Of a DNA stretch of 7,212 bases, positions 1 to 6,530 are shown in pieces. A model generated the notes under the pieces. It ran no database searches and was not told where the DNA came from. It saw only the letters and a list, made by a program, of their open reading frames with translations. Position numbers and translations under genes: made by a program. The stretch spans positions 1 to 7,212 of the forward strand of contig JBPBPI010000093.1 of NCBI GenBank assembly GCA_050954885.1. The letters are read 5' to 3'. The DNA comes from JBPBPI01 sp050954885 (lineage in GTDB: Bacteria > Pseudomonadota > Alphaproteobacteria > Caedimonadales > Caedimonadaceae). The stretch's first letter is position 1; each line of letters begins with the position of its first letter.

Positions 1-78
1 CTGATGGCCGGATTGATCAATTACCAACTCAGAGATGATAAGCCATCATTAGAAAGCATCCTTAATTTGAATCCTTAA
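1..78 (+). CDS. Transposase, C-terminal fragment (5' end outside window)
   Basis: Frame 1 reads LMAGLINYQLRDDKPSLESI and then five more residues to a TAA stop at 76-78. The A-G-[LM]-I-N-Y-Q-L-R-x-D-K-P-S-L stretch is shared with the reading frame at the right edge of the window. Its form (hydrophobic helix, then a short basic K-P-S-L tail) is like the C-termini of DDE transposases of IS4/IS5/IS982-type elements. That family comparison is from memory. The catalytic residues lie outside the window, so whether the gene is intact upstream is unknown. Its last 17 bases overlap the 3' end of the convergent exported-protein gene. Confidence 0.7.
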   Translation: MMAGLINYQLRDDKPSLESILNLNP

Positions 79-92
79 ACGCAACTCGGGTT
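1..92 (+). mobile_element. Right end of an insertion sequence (partial, cut by window edge)
   Basis: The first 92 bases contain the last codons of a transposase followed by a short tail ending in AACTCGGGTT (83-92). The same coding end and the same AACTCGGGTT tail occur in opposite orientation at the right edge of the window. Similarity between the copies stops right after this motif, so I place the IS boundary at about position 92. The copies are not identical (for example RDDKPSL against RHDKPSL), so they are diverged members of one family. The family cannot be named from this fragment. Target-site duplication cannot be tested because the other end of the element is outside the window. Confidence 0.75.
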
Positions 93-835
93 TTTTTATA
101 CTCCTTAGAATGAAACTTAATACAAACATCCAAAATAAAATCAAGATGATCATCTTGTTGTGATTGAATAATAGATAAATTAGCATAGGCTTTTAATATA
201 TTTTTTAAATCAGTCTTGTCTTCTTTTTCTTGTTCTATTAACTTTTTACCCAATTCAAGAGCAGCTAAGTTCATCTGCCCTGAGGAAAAATAAAAAAGAG
301 CTTTTTTTTGGTCTGCAAGTATAATGTCTCCTTTATCGTCACTATATAATTTGTAATGAGGGCTGTTTAAAAACGCATGCCAAATGTATGCTGCCTCTTT
401 ACATTGAAAATTTATGTAATGAAAAGAACAATTTTCTTTCATTTTTTTGAAAATAGTTTTAATTTTTTGCCATGAAAATTGTTTATCGGCAAAAGATTGG
501 GCATTATCTCTGAGTTCTTCAGCATCTTTTAAAGGCTGCAAATATTGATCTGAAAATGCTTGCGAAGCTTCAAAATCACATTCATAAATAGGCCATGAAA
601 ATTCTGATCTCTGTACGACAATTTTGCTTTCTCGTCGCGCTTGCTTCCGAAAATGGCTTAAAGCGTCATGTTCTAAATTTGGCTCTTTTGGAGAAGTATC
701 CAAAGTTATTTTCCTGAGGGCAACATTAGGAAAAAGATCATCAGGCACTTTAGTTGATTGGCTAATATTATAAAAAGGACACAAGACAAAAAGAACGACA
801 AATTTAAGAAATAAATTGGTCTTGATAAAAATCAT
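62..835 (-). CDS. Hypothetical exported protein, 257 aa, C-terminus supplied by IS end
   Basis: I do not recognise a family. The N-terminus is basic and then strongly hydrophobic (roughly residues 7-22, LFLKFVVLFVLCPF), which fits a Sec signal peptide; no proper lipobox precedes the Cys at residue 19. The remainder is charged, Lys-rich and probably helical. Residues from about 175 on (KALFYFSSGQMNLAALELGK and then ILKAYANLSIIQSQ) look like TPR-type helix pairs, but this is weak. The start is supported by AGGAA on the minus strand (841-845), 5 nt before the ATG. The last nine codons (TRVAFKDSN) and the stop lie within the IS end, so the original C-terminus may have been lost. The gene is more AT-rich than the ABC1 kinase gene 49 nt upstream. 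Confidence 0.7.
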   Translation of the reverse strand: MIFIKTNLFLKFVVLFVLCPFYNISQSTKVPDDLFPNVALRKITLDTSPKEPNLEHDALSHFRKQARRESKIVVQRSEFSWPIYECDFEASQAFSDQYLQPLKDAEELRDNAQSFADKQFSWQKIKTIFKKMKENCSFHYINFQCKEAAYIWHAFLNSPHYKLYSDDKGDIILADQKKALFYFSSGQMNLAALELGKKLIEQEKEDKTDLKNILKAYANLSIIQSQQDDHLDFILDVCIKFHSKEYKKTRVAFKDSN

Positions 836-884
836 CTATATTCCTATTTTAAGTTCTTATCATTTATTAAAACAATAATTTACT

Positions 885-2219
885 TTAATCTAACTCATAC
901 ATCATCATCAAACGTTGTTGTTCGGTCGCTAATTTTTGGGCATCATAGGATGCGAGAATTTGCTCAAGTTCTTGGTGCCAGTTTAATTTGGCTTTAAGAT
1001 GCAAAAATAATGACCCAATGCCGACACTGGCACGGTCCAGAAATACAAATTCACGAGGCGGTTCTAATCCGCCCAAACGTTTTAACTCTTCATGAACTTT
1101 AAAGGCGGTGGCACGGCCCGGCAGGCCACTGAATTCTTGTTGAAGGGGACGAACGCGATCATCTAAAAGAGGTTCATACAGCAGACCTGCCCATAGATTT
1201 AACACCTCAATCATCTCTTTGGTCAGATTTTTAAAGCCCCAGCTTTCATAAGCATGAACAAATGCGTCTGTTTTGTTGGACTGCAAGGCTCGATATAAGT
1301 CGATCACGCCTTGAACAGTGCGTGCCGGAAAACGACGAACACAACCAAAGTCCAATAAATTAATCGATCCATCGTCTCGAAAGCTGTAATTGCCTAAATG
1401 TGGATCGGCATGAATAAAACCATAATGATAAAACGGCGTGTACCACAGTTGGAACATCTTTTTAGCCCAAGCGTTGCGCATCTCAAAAGGTTGATCTTGA
1501 ACTTGCGTCAGCTTTTTACCCTCAAGCCATTTCATGGTCAACAACCGTTTGGTCGACAGTGATAAATCAACCGTAGGCAGATGAGCAAAAGAAAATTCTT
1601 TTAAAATATCTTGATATAGTGCGATATGTTTGGCCTCACGGGTGTAGTCCAATTCTTCCGCGAGACGCGCCCGAATTTCTTCAAAGATAGAAGTGGTTTT
1701 CAGGGCCTGAAACGTCTTTTCATAAAGACTTAGGACCAGTTTTAATTGCTGCAGGTCGGCATCCACCGTGGACGTCATATCGGGATACTGCAGTTTACAA
1801 GCCAGCGGTTCACCTGTTAAAGATGTGGCCCGATGAACTTGCCCAAGGGATGCGGCAAAAGAGGCTTGGGGGTCGAATTGCTGAAACTTTGACATCCAAT
1901 CGGCACCCAATTCTTGGATCATACGTCGACGGACAAAAGGCCATCCCATGGCAGGGGCTTCGGATTGAAGCGGCAAAAATTCTTTAACATATTCAGCCGG
2001 TACTGCATCAGGAACTGTTGCCAGCATTTGAGCAATTTTGAGTACAGGTCCTTTAAGTGTTCCCAAGGCTTTGGCCAAATTTCGAGCCTGAGCTTCATGA
2101 TCGATAGAAAGACCAAAGAAATGCTCACCGGCATATTTAACCGCAACCCCACTTAACGCGGAAGAGACTTGAGTATAACGCTTCAGACGACCTGTTAAAC
2201 TAGTGCGATCTTCAGACAT
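885..2219 (-). CDS. ABC1/UbiB (AarF) family atypical protein kinase
   Basis: A 444-residue member of the ABC1/ADCK/UbiB protein-kinase-like family, whose members support ubiquinone biosynthesis or lipid-linked processes. Visible motifs in order: the KxGQ-type element as KIAQ (61-64), with QSEAPAMGW following near 85-93; the Ala-rich nucleotide loop FAASLGQVHRA (121-131); the ATP-binding lysine in ACKLQYP (K142); EELDYTREA (188-196); the catalytic loop HADPHLGN (270-277, Asp272 and Asn277); and the metal-binding DFG (290-292). All core residues are present, so it should be a functional kinase or ATPase. The Gly-to-Ala change in KxGQ is, from memory, usual in an alphaproteobacterial subgroup. 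The gene starts 29 nt after the pyruvate kinase stop and is probably cotranscribed with it. No strong Shine-Dalgarno is visible, only an AAGAAAG stretch. The exact substrate is unknown, and I do not call it ubiB itself. Confidence 0.93.
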   Translation of the reverse strand: MSEDRTSLTGRLKRYTQVSSALSGVAVKYAGEHFFGLSIDHEAQARNLAKALGTLKGPVLKIAQMLATVPDAVPAEYVKEFLPLQSEAPAMGWPFVRRRMIQELGADWMSKFQQFDPQASFAASLGQVHRATSLTGEPLACKLQYPDMTSTVDADLQQLKLVLSLYEKTFQALKTTSIFEEIRARLAEELDYTREAKHIALYQDILKEFSFAHLPTVDLSLSTKRLLTMKWLEGKKLTQVQDQPFEMRNAWAKKMFQLWYTPFYHYGFIHADPHLGNYSFRDDGSINLLDFGCVRRFPARTVQGVIDLYRALQSNKTDAFVHAYESWGFKNLTKEMIEVLNLWAGLLYEPLLDDRVRPLQQEFSGLPGRATAFKVHEELKRLGGLEPPREFVFLDRASVGIGSLFLHLKAKLNWHQELEQILASYDAQKLATEQQRLMMMYELD

Positions 2220-2248
2220 TTTTCAACTTTCTTAATGTGATTCGTGTT

Positions 2249-3694
2249 TTAAACTTCTCCAATTTTCAAAATGCGCAAGGCCCGGGTTGATCCGGTTTTA
2301 AACACGGTAAATGGATTATTTTGAGTCAGTTGCGCGGGCGCAGTGACCACAATCTCATCGCCAACTTCGGCAAATCCTTCGCTTTGGGTCATATTGGCTG
2401 CTTGTTTAAAGGCCTCTGTCAACGATTTAGGTTCTTCAATCACCAAAGGATGTGTGCCCCAAGTTAATGTTAATCGTCGCGCGGTACTGATGCTGGGTGT
2501 CAGTCCTATGATAGATACCATCGGACGTTCGCGTGCGGCACGCAGCGTGGTTGATCCTGAATTGGTCAGCGTTGCAATCACTTTTGACGAGAGCGAGTGG
2601 GCAATATGACGGGCGGCCGCAGTGATCGCATCTGATGGTGTGGCCTCAGCTTTTGTATAAGACGATTCAAGCATGGTACGGTACAAAGGATCTTTTTCCA
2701 CTGATTCAATGATACGATTCATCACGGTCACGGATTCAACAGGATAATCACCTGACGCTGATTCAGCCGACAACATCACACCATCAACCCCGTCATACAC
2801 AGCGGTGGCAACATCCGATACTTCAGCGCGCGTGGGAGTAGGTGTATGAACCATAGAATCCAACATTTGTGTGGCGACAATGACAGGACGTCCCAAAGTG
2901 CGACAGCTTTTAATAATCTTCTTTTGGATCACAGGAACATCTTCCAACGCCATTTCAACGCCCAAATCACCACGTGCCACCATGATGGCATCGGACAATT
3001 GAACAATTGCGTCTAAATGATCGATCGCTTTGGGTTTTTCGAGCTTTGAGATAATGCCGATATCTTCTCCAATTAAATCTTTGAGTTCTTGAACATCTTC
3101 GGGACGTTGCACAAAAGACAAAGCAATCCAATCAGCGCCCATTTCTAACGCAAATCGCAAATCTCGGCGGTCTTTTTCTGTAAGGGCAGAGATTGCCAAA
3201 GCCACATCAGGTACATTGACGCCTTTACGATTAGAAAGTGCACCACCTGTAATGACTTGTGTCACCGCATGATTTGCATCAAAGGAGACAATCCGAAGCT
3301 TTAATTTACCATCATCAAGTAAAAGATCGGTACCTTCTTCAAGGGCCGCAAAAATTTCAGGATGGGGCAGACACACCCGTGTTTCATCGCCAGGTTCCGG
3401 ATTTAAATCCAGTTTAAAATGATCACCTTGTTTGAGATGTATCTTTTCGTCTTTGAAGGTTCCCACGCGCAATTTGGGTCCCTGAAGATCCGCCACCACA
3501 CCGATGGGACGGCCATGCTTGGCTTCGATTTGACGAATCATATCATAGCGTTGTTGATGATCTTCATGAGCACCATGGGAAAAATTGAGACGGAAATTAT
3601 CGGCACCCGCTAGAAAAAGTTTTTCAATCGCCTCAAAAGACGTACTGCTCGGCCCTAAGGTTGCGAGAATTTTGGTATGACGATGACGGCGCAT
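2249..3694 (-). CDS. pyk: Pyruvate kinase
   Basis: Full-length pyruvate kinase (481 aa) catalysing phosphoenolpyruvate + ADP to pyruvate + ATP, the last step of glycolysis, in the cytosol. From the chosen start: TKILATLGPSS (7-17); the substrate-site NFRLNFSHG (33-41, Arg34, Asn36, Ser39, His40); DLQGPKLRVG (69-78), leading into the B domain (DDGK at 127-130); the signature around IISKLEKPKAI with catalytic Lys217; VARGDLGVE (239-247), binding the divalent metal and phosphoenolpyruvate; ATQMLDSM and TRAEVSDVATAVYDGVDG (274-305). A C-terminal allosteric-type domain runs from about 355 to 481. I chose the ATG at 3692-3694 because AAGGAG lies 6 nt upstream. An in-frame TTG seven codons earlier (3713-3715) would itself overlap this ribosome site region and has no Shine-Dalgarno of its own. 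It lies 24 nt after the transporter stop and 29 nt before the ABC1 kinase. Confidence 0.97.
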   Translation of the reverse strand: MRRHRHTKILATLGPSSTSFEAIEKLFLAGADNFRLNFSHGAHEDHQQRYDMIRQIEAKHGRPIGVVADLQGPKLRVGTFKDEKIHLKQGDHFKLDLNPEPGDETRVCLPHPEIFAALEEGTDLLLDDGKLKLRIVSFDANHAVTQVITGGALSNRKGVNVPDVALAISALTEKDRRDLRFALEMGADWIALSFVQRPEDVQELKDLIGEDIGIISKLEKPKAIDHLDAIVQLSDAIMVARGDLGVEMALEDVPVIQKKIIKSCRTLGRPVIVATQMLDSMVHTPTPTRAEVSDVATAVYDGVDGVMLSAESASGDYPVESVTVMNRIIESVEKDPLYRTMLESSYTKAEATPSDAITAAARHIAHSLSSKVIATLTNSGSTTLRAARERPMVSIIGLTPSISTARRLTLTWGTHPLVIEEPKSLTEAFKQAANMTQSEGFAEVGDEIVVTAPAQLTQNNPFTVFKTGSTRALRILKIGEV

Positions 3695-3700
3695 CTTGAA

Positions 3701-3706
3701 CTCCTT
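3701..3706 (-). promoter_or_regulatory. Shine-Dalgarno deciding the pyk start
   Basis: The minus strand reads AAGGAG here, 6 nt before the ATG at 3694. This is the best ribosome-binding match in the window and favours the ATG start over the in-frame TTG at 3715. Confidence 0.8.
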
Positions 3707-3718
3707 CAATTTCAAAAA

Positions 3719-4633
3719 TTATTTTTCATTTTGTCGTGCAATAATGATTCCTGCAAGAATTATCACGCCACCGATTATTTTTAAAAGGGTAAATGTTTCA
3801 TCAAACAAAATCCAAGCAAAAATCGCAGAGACTACAGGGATAATCATCATGGTAAGAGATGAAAAAGTGGCAGAGAGATGCTTTAGGGAAATTGCAATAA
3901 ATGTTTGTCCCAAAACATGGACAATCAATGCAAGTCCAATGAGGGGCAACCAATCTGTAAATGTCGTTGGTATAATGTTGGTCTCGCGGCTGAAGGTCAT
4001 GATTGCCAAAAAGTACATACACGACATCGACGTCCAAGCCATGATGGTGGGTGCCGGCAAATGATGACGTAAATGTTTAACAATTAAGACGTATCCGGCG
4101 AAGAAAACAGCGGAGCTTAAGGCCATTAAATCACCATAAACATGCAATTCGCCCCAGGAACCATCGGATGTGATTAGTAAATAAGTTCCCAAAACAGCCA
4201 ACACAATGCCTGTAACACTTTGCCATGTCAGCTTCTCTCTAAGAATCAACCAAGAAATCAAGGTGACAAAGATCGGTGTCATATTGTTCAACAAGGTTGA
4301 ATTCATCACCGTGGTCTCAAGCAATGATAAGTGCCATATGCCAATGTCGATGGCAAAGAACATACCAGCAAGGGCTAAAAGCAGATAATCTTTGGCACAG
4401 CGCGGAATGCGATGTTGGGTTGAATCTTTTTCTTTCAATGTATCTGAAATTGACCAAATCCAAAGAAAAGGGACCGCAAAGAAAAAGCGAAAAAAGCCGA
4501 TAGCTAATGGATCAACCGTGCTATAGCGCACAAAAATAGGGGACATTCCCACAAAGAGGGATCCGATGATAATGCCCAAAAATGCATAAGATTTTTGGGG
4601 CAATAGATGAGATGATACATTTTTTTCTTGCAT
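3719..4633 (-). CDS. EamA-family (DMT superfamily) transporter
   Basis: A 304-residue inner-membrane protein with about ten hydrophobic segments arranged as two EamA repeats (about 15-155 and 165-300). Repeat 1 shows GSLFVGMSPIFVRYS (24-38), DPLAIGFFRFFFAVPFLW (41-58) and the end-of-repeat signature NSTLLNNMTPIFVTLISWLI (111-130) followed by LREKLTW. Repeat 2 repeats this as LSATFSSLTMMIIPVVSAIF (253-272) followed by AWILFDETFTLLKIIGGVII. Such proteins export or import small metabolites (amino acids, nucleotides, S-adenosylmethionine in some intracellular bacteria); the substrate cannot be read from the sequence. The ATG is preceded by AAGG at 4640-4643 with 6 nt spacing. It is the first gene of a probable EamA-pyk-ABC1 operon and is divergent from gapR across about 96 nt. 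Confidence 0.92.
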   Translation of the reverse strand: MQEKNVSSHLLPQKSYAFLGIIIGSLFVGMSPIFVRYSTVDPLAIGFFRFFFAVPFLWIWSISDTLKEKDSTQHRIPRCAKDYLLLALAGMFFAIDIGIWHLSLLETTVMNSTLLNNMTPIFVTLISWLILREKLTWQSVTGIVLAVLGTYLLITSDGSWGELHVYGDLMALSSAVFFAGYVLIVKHLRHHLPAPTIMAWTSMSCMYFLAIMTFSRETNIIPTTFTDWLPLIGLALIVHVLGQTFIAISLKHLSATFSSLTMMIIPVVSAIFAWILFDETFTLLKIIGGVIILAGIIIARQNEK

Positions 4634-4669
4634 AATAAACCTTAATGTAAAAAATTCTTTTAACGCCTC

Positions 4670-4698
4670 TTGAAGAAAAAGCGCAAGACGATTATGGT
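4670..4698 (+). promoter_or_regulatory. Candidate sigma-70-type promoter for gapR
   Basis: TTGAAG (4670-4675) and TATGGT (4693-4698) each match 4 of 6 consensus positions and are separated by exactly 17 nt. The predicted transcription start near 4705 leaves a leader of about 25 nt containing the ribosome site. This is motif matching only. I found no equally good promoter for the divergent transporter operon. Confidence 0.4.
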
Positions 4699-4717
4699 CA
4701 AACCACTCAATTTTATC

Positions 4718-4722
4718 AGGAG
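4718..4722 (+). promoter_or_regulatory. Shine-Dalgarno deciding the gapR start
   Basis: AGGAG lies 7 nt before the ATG at 4730-4732. It selects this start over in-frame upstream ATGs that would add a basic extension not typical of the family. Confidence 0.75.
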
Positions 4723-4729
4723 AGTCCCT

Positions 4730-5029
4730 ATGACAAATTATTCAGGCGTTTCAGGAAATCAATTACGACAGTATATTGAGCGAATCGAACGATTGGAAGA
4801 AGAAAAAGCAAATCTTCTCACAGATATTCGCGAAGTTTATGGCGAGGCAAAATCCAACGGCTTTGATCCTAAAATTATGCGCCAGGTTTTAAGACTTCGC
4901 AAAATGAATCACGACGATCGTGTTGAACAAGAAGAAATTTTAAGTGTGTATCTTCACGCCCTTGGTTTGACACCCAATAATCCCGACGTTGAAGACGATG
5001 CAGCACAAGATATTACCGCGGCATCTTGA
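4730..5029 (+). CDS. gapR: GapR-like nucleoid-associated DNA-binding protein (DUF2312)
   Basis: A 99-residue protein matching the GapR/DUF2312 family, which in Caulobacter binds overtwisted DNA ahead of forks and RNA polymerase and stimulates type II topoisomerases. The hallmark coiled-coil RIERLEEEKANL (18-29) is followed by DIREVYGEAKSNGFDPKIMR (32-51), the basic stretch QVLRLRKM (52-59) and EEILSVYLHALGL (68-80), all closely matching the family. After Leu80 there is an acidic, probably disordered tail of about 19 residues (PDVEDDAAQD), so it is slightly longer than the usual ~89 residues. The family is essentially alphaproteobacterial and often lies near pyruvate kinase, as here (from memory). 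It is the only complete plus-strand gene in the window and has its own ribosome site, a candidate promoter and a following hairpin. Confidence 0.95.
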   Translation: MTNYSGVSGNQLRQYIERIERLEEEKANLLTDIREVYGEAKSNGFDPKIMRQVLRLRKMNHDDRVEQEEILSVYLHALGLTPNNPDVEDDAAQDITAAS

Positions 5030-5042
5030 TAATTCTTTAAAC

Positions 5043-5072
5043 ATTTCCAGAACGTTGTTATGTTCTGGAAAT
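5043..5072. terminator. Hairpin between gapR and fic, candidate bidirectional terminator
   Basis: A perfect 11-bp inverted repeat pairs ATTTCCAGAAC (5043-5053) with GTTCTGGAAAT (5062-5072). A further G-T and T-A pair can close a 4-nt loop. It begins 13 nt after the gapR stop and lies between two convergent genes. The following plus-strand sequence is T-rich but has no immediate U-tract; the TTTTTT run comes about 20 nt later. Intrinsic termination is therefore likely but not certain. Confidence 0.5.
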
Positions 5073-5130
5073 ATTCTCTAACTTTTATCTCTTTTTTACA
5101 TTTGACATAAAAAATCAACCATCATTTATG

Positions 5131-6105
5131 TTAAAAGCAAAAACGATACTGAACTTGGTTGTTTTGTCCTTTTTTATCAAGTATTTCTTGATCAACGCCC
5201 AACAGAAGATCTCTACTTGCAGTCGCTGTTGATATATCTTGATAAAGAACCAAGTAATCTTTACGAAAAAACCAACGGTCGTTCATTTTTCCGCGAGCCT
5301 CATCGATCCTGGATTGTGCATCTTTTGGAAAAACTTTAAAATGAGGTGAATATTGGGTTAAGGCACGAAGAATAATATCTAAAGAAAATTCAATAAAAGT
5401 TGTGGACTCGCCTTGCTGATCACAGTGTCCCAAAACTTGATAATATTGATCCTGATTTTCTTTAATTAAAACTTCTAGAGGAATGAATTCAAATAAAGGA
5501 TCTTCTTTCATTAAAATAAGTTGTTGCCACAATCGCCCGATACGTCCATTGCCATCCATAAAAGGGTGAATGAATTCCAGTTTATAATGAAAAATACAAG
5601 ATTTAATCAGCCAAGATATCTCTTGATTGTGAACCAAAAAATTAAACAAATCCTGCATCAATTGATGAACACGTGATGCAGGCGGCGCCATATGATGAAC
5701 TTCTGTTCTTTTGAAAATACCGACACCTCTTGTTCGCCATTGTCCAGGTTCCTCAACTAAATTGTTCATTAAAATAGCATGAGACGCAAGCAAAGATGTG
5801 ATTTCGAAAAGATCAAATTTTTTTAAATCTTGATAAACAGCAAGCGCATTTTGGACCTCAAGAATATCTTTTGGAGGGCCTATGATCCTTTTTCCTTCCA
5901 AAATATCTATGACTTGATCAACGCTTAAGGTGTTACCTTCAATCGATAAAGAAGCTTGAAGGCTTTTGATGTTATGTTCTTGTCTTAATTTAAAAGGGAT
6001 TTTAGAAACGCTACGGCCCAATAAAATACCCAATTCTTTTGATATTTCCTGAGAAATTTTAAGGATAACAGGTGTTATTTTAAAAGGGGGCGTGTAGTAA
6101 GTCAT
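5131..6105 (-). CDS. Fic-family AMP-transferase, class II self-inhibited, with C-terminal winged helix
   Basis: Fic enzymes transfer AMP (sometimes other phosphate-linked groups) from a nucleotide to protein hydroxyls. This 324-residue protein has the full active-site motif HPFMDGNGRIGR (180-191, catalytic His180). N-terminally, SLSIEGN (52-58) fits the class II inhibitory helix [S/T]xxxE[G/N], with Glu56 expected to block the nucleotide site, so the enzyme should be self-inhibited without a separate antitoxin. The flap region is near 126-142 (GVGIFKRTEVHHMAPP). The C-terminus (about 276-322, RKDYLVLYQDISTATASRDL) is a winged-helix DNA-binding-like domain common in this subgroup. I chose the ATG at 6103-6105. 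A GTG at 6118-6120 would add five residues and lies inside the palindrome. Neither has a Shine-Dalgarno, so a leaderless transcript is possible. The target is unknown; the gene is AT-rich and probably accessory. Confidence 0.92.
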   Translation of the reverse strand: MTYYTPPFKITPVILKISQEISKELGILLGRSVSKIPFKLRQEHNIKSLQASLSIEGNTLSVDQVIDILEGKRIIGPPKDILEVQNALAVYQDLKKFDLFEITSLLASHAILMNNLVEEPGQWRTRGVGIFKRTEVHHMAPPASRVHQLMQDLFNFLVHNQEISWLIKSCIFHYKLEFIHPFMDGNGRIGRLWQQLILMKEDPLFEFIPLEVLIKENQDQYYQVLGHCDQQGESTTFIEFSLDIILRALTQYSPHFKVFPKDAQSRIDEARGKMNDRWFFRKDYLVLYQDISTATASRDLLLGVDQEILDKKGQNNQVQYRFCF

Positions 6106-6108
6106 AAA

Positions 6109-6132
6109 TGATAGTATCACATGATACTATCA
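6109..6132. promoter_or_regulatory. Perfect palindrome at the fic start, candidate operator and/or promoter
   Basis: TGATAGTATCA (6109-6119) and its exact reverse complement TGATACTATCA (6122-6132) are separated by CA. The palindrome ends only 3 nt before the chosen fic ATG. On the minus strand it contains TGATACTAT, which has the form of an extended -10 element (TGnTACTAT), with 5 nt between it and the ATG. Such a symmetrical site is typical of a dimeric repressor operator. Autoregulation by the Fic winged helix is an inference. Because there is no T-tract and it lies before the start, I do not read it as a terminator. Confidence 0.55.
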
Positions 6133-6155
6133 AAATGAAATTTATATAAAAGTTA

Positions 6156-6404
6156 CTAAATGTCCAAAATTAAAGTGTAACCAGGGGGACTGAGTTTAGA
6201 AAGAATTTGATCGTAAAATTGACGAAGCATAAAAGTAGCAAATGAAAAAATAAGTGATCCAATCCCGACTTTTGTTGGTCCACCTAAAACAAGTATACCT
6301 ATGCCGCCTATTACCATAAGAACACTAAGTAACTTTGCTATCATCATAAAAGGTTTTCTCAAATATAACATAATGTAAAAAATAGTTCTTAAAACATAGC
6401 GCAT
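6156..6404 (-). CDS. Small two-helix membrane protein of unknown function
   Basis: An 82-residue protein I do not recognise. It has two predicted membrane segments, about residues 20-41 (MMIAKLLSVLMVIGGIGILVL) and 46-61 (VGIGSLIFSFATFMLR), joined by a short Gly-Gly-Pro-Thr loop. A basic N-terminal stretch (RYVLRTIFYIMLYLRK) and a C-terminal tail (QFYDQILSKLSPPGYTLILD) flank them. The ATG at 6402-6404 is chosen because GAGGG (6409-6413) lies 4 nt before it. An ATG five codons earlier (6419) has no ribosome site. It lies 50 nt upstream of fic on the same strand, so the two may be cotranscribed. The tail loosely recalls small membrane proteins near conjugation genes, but I cannot support that. 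Confidence 0.65.
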   Translation of the reverse strand: MRYVLRTIFYIMLYLRKPFMMIAKLLSVLMVIGGIGILVLGGPTKVGIGSLIFSFATFMLRQFYDQILSKLSPPGYTLILDI

Positions 6405-6438
6405 TAAACCCTCACTCATTTAATTTTATTTTTTAAGA

Positions 6439-6447
6439 ATAGTATCA
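6439..6447 (-). promoter_or_regulatory. Recurrence of the fic-palindrome motif, candidate extended -10 for the small membrane gene
   Basis: The minus strand reads TGATACTAT, identical to nine bases of the fic palindrome. As an extended -10 it would place a transcript start near 6432 and leave a leader of roughly 28 nt carrying the GAGGG ribosome site of the small membrane gene. The flanking ATGAT on the plus strand (6448-6452) partly continues the palindrome pattern with one base missing. A 9-mer match in AT-rich DNA could be chance. Confidence 0.35.
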
Positions 6448-6479
6448 ATGATTTATAAGAATTTTTTATGATAAAAGTA

Positions 6480-6493
6480 AACCCTATCGGGTT
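6480..6493. terminator. Weak hairpin after the methyltransferase remnant
   Basis: AACCC (6480-6484) and GGGTT (6489-6493) form a 5-bp stem with a TATC loop. On the minus strand it follows the methyltransferase stop by about 37 nt, and the sequence after it (TACTTTTATC) is T-rich. On the plus strand GATTTTT follows it. The stem is short, so this is only a candidate. Confidence 0.3.
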
Positions 6494-6530
6494 GATTTTT
6501 AAAAATATTTTTTGGTTTTATATAAAAATA

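Noticed and set aside
1914..2156. Overlapping open frames on both strands within the ABC1 kinase gene
   Set aside because: They lie fully inside a well-supported gene, show no recognisable domain and have low-complexity shadow-like translations.
3692..3715. TTG start for pyruvate kinase, adding seven residues
   Set aside because: The extension has no Shine-Dalgarno of its own, whereas AAGGAG sits 6 nt before the ATG at 3694. Pyruvate kinases normally begin shortly before the TKILATLGP motif.
3801..4064. Open frames on both strands within the EamA transporter gene
   Set aside because: They are shadows of the transporter; neither has a ribosome site or a recognisable motif.
4670..4729. Longer gapR reading frame with a basic N-terminal extension
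   Set aside because: The AGGAG at 4718-4722 points to the ATG at 4730. The extension overlaps the candidate promoter and is not part of the family.
5043..5072. The gapR-fic hairpin as an operator or repeat family member
   Set aside because: Its place between two convergent stops fits a terminator better, and I saw no second copy in the window.
5102..5130. Perfect TTGACA on the plus strand inside the gapR-fic intergenic region
   Set aside because: No convincing -10 lies 16-18 nt downstream, and it would drive transcription antisense into fic. In AT-rich DNA a lone hexamer is weak evidence.
6156..6404. Small membrane protein as an antitoxin or a conjugation protein
   Set aside because: The Fic protein is of the self-inhibited class and needs no antitoxin. 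No conjugation gene is present, and the resemblance of its C-terminal tail is too vague.
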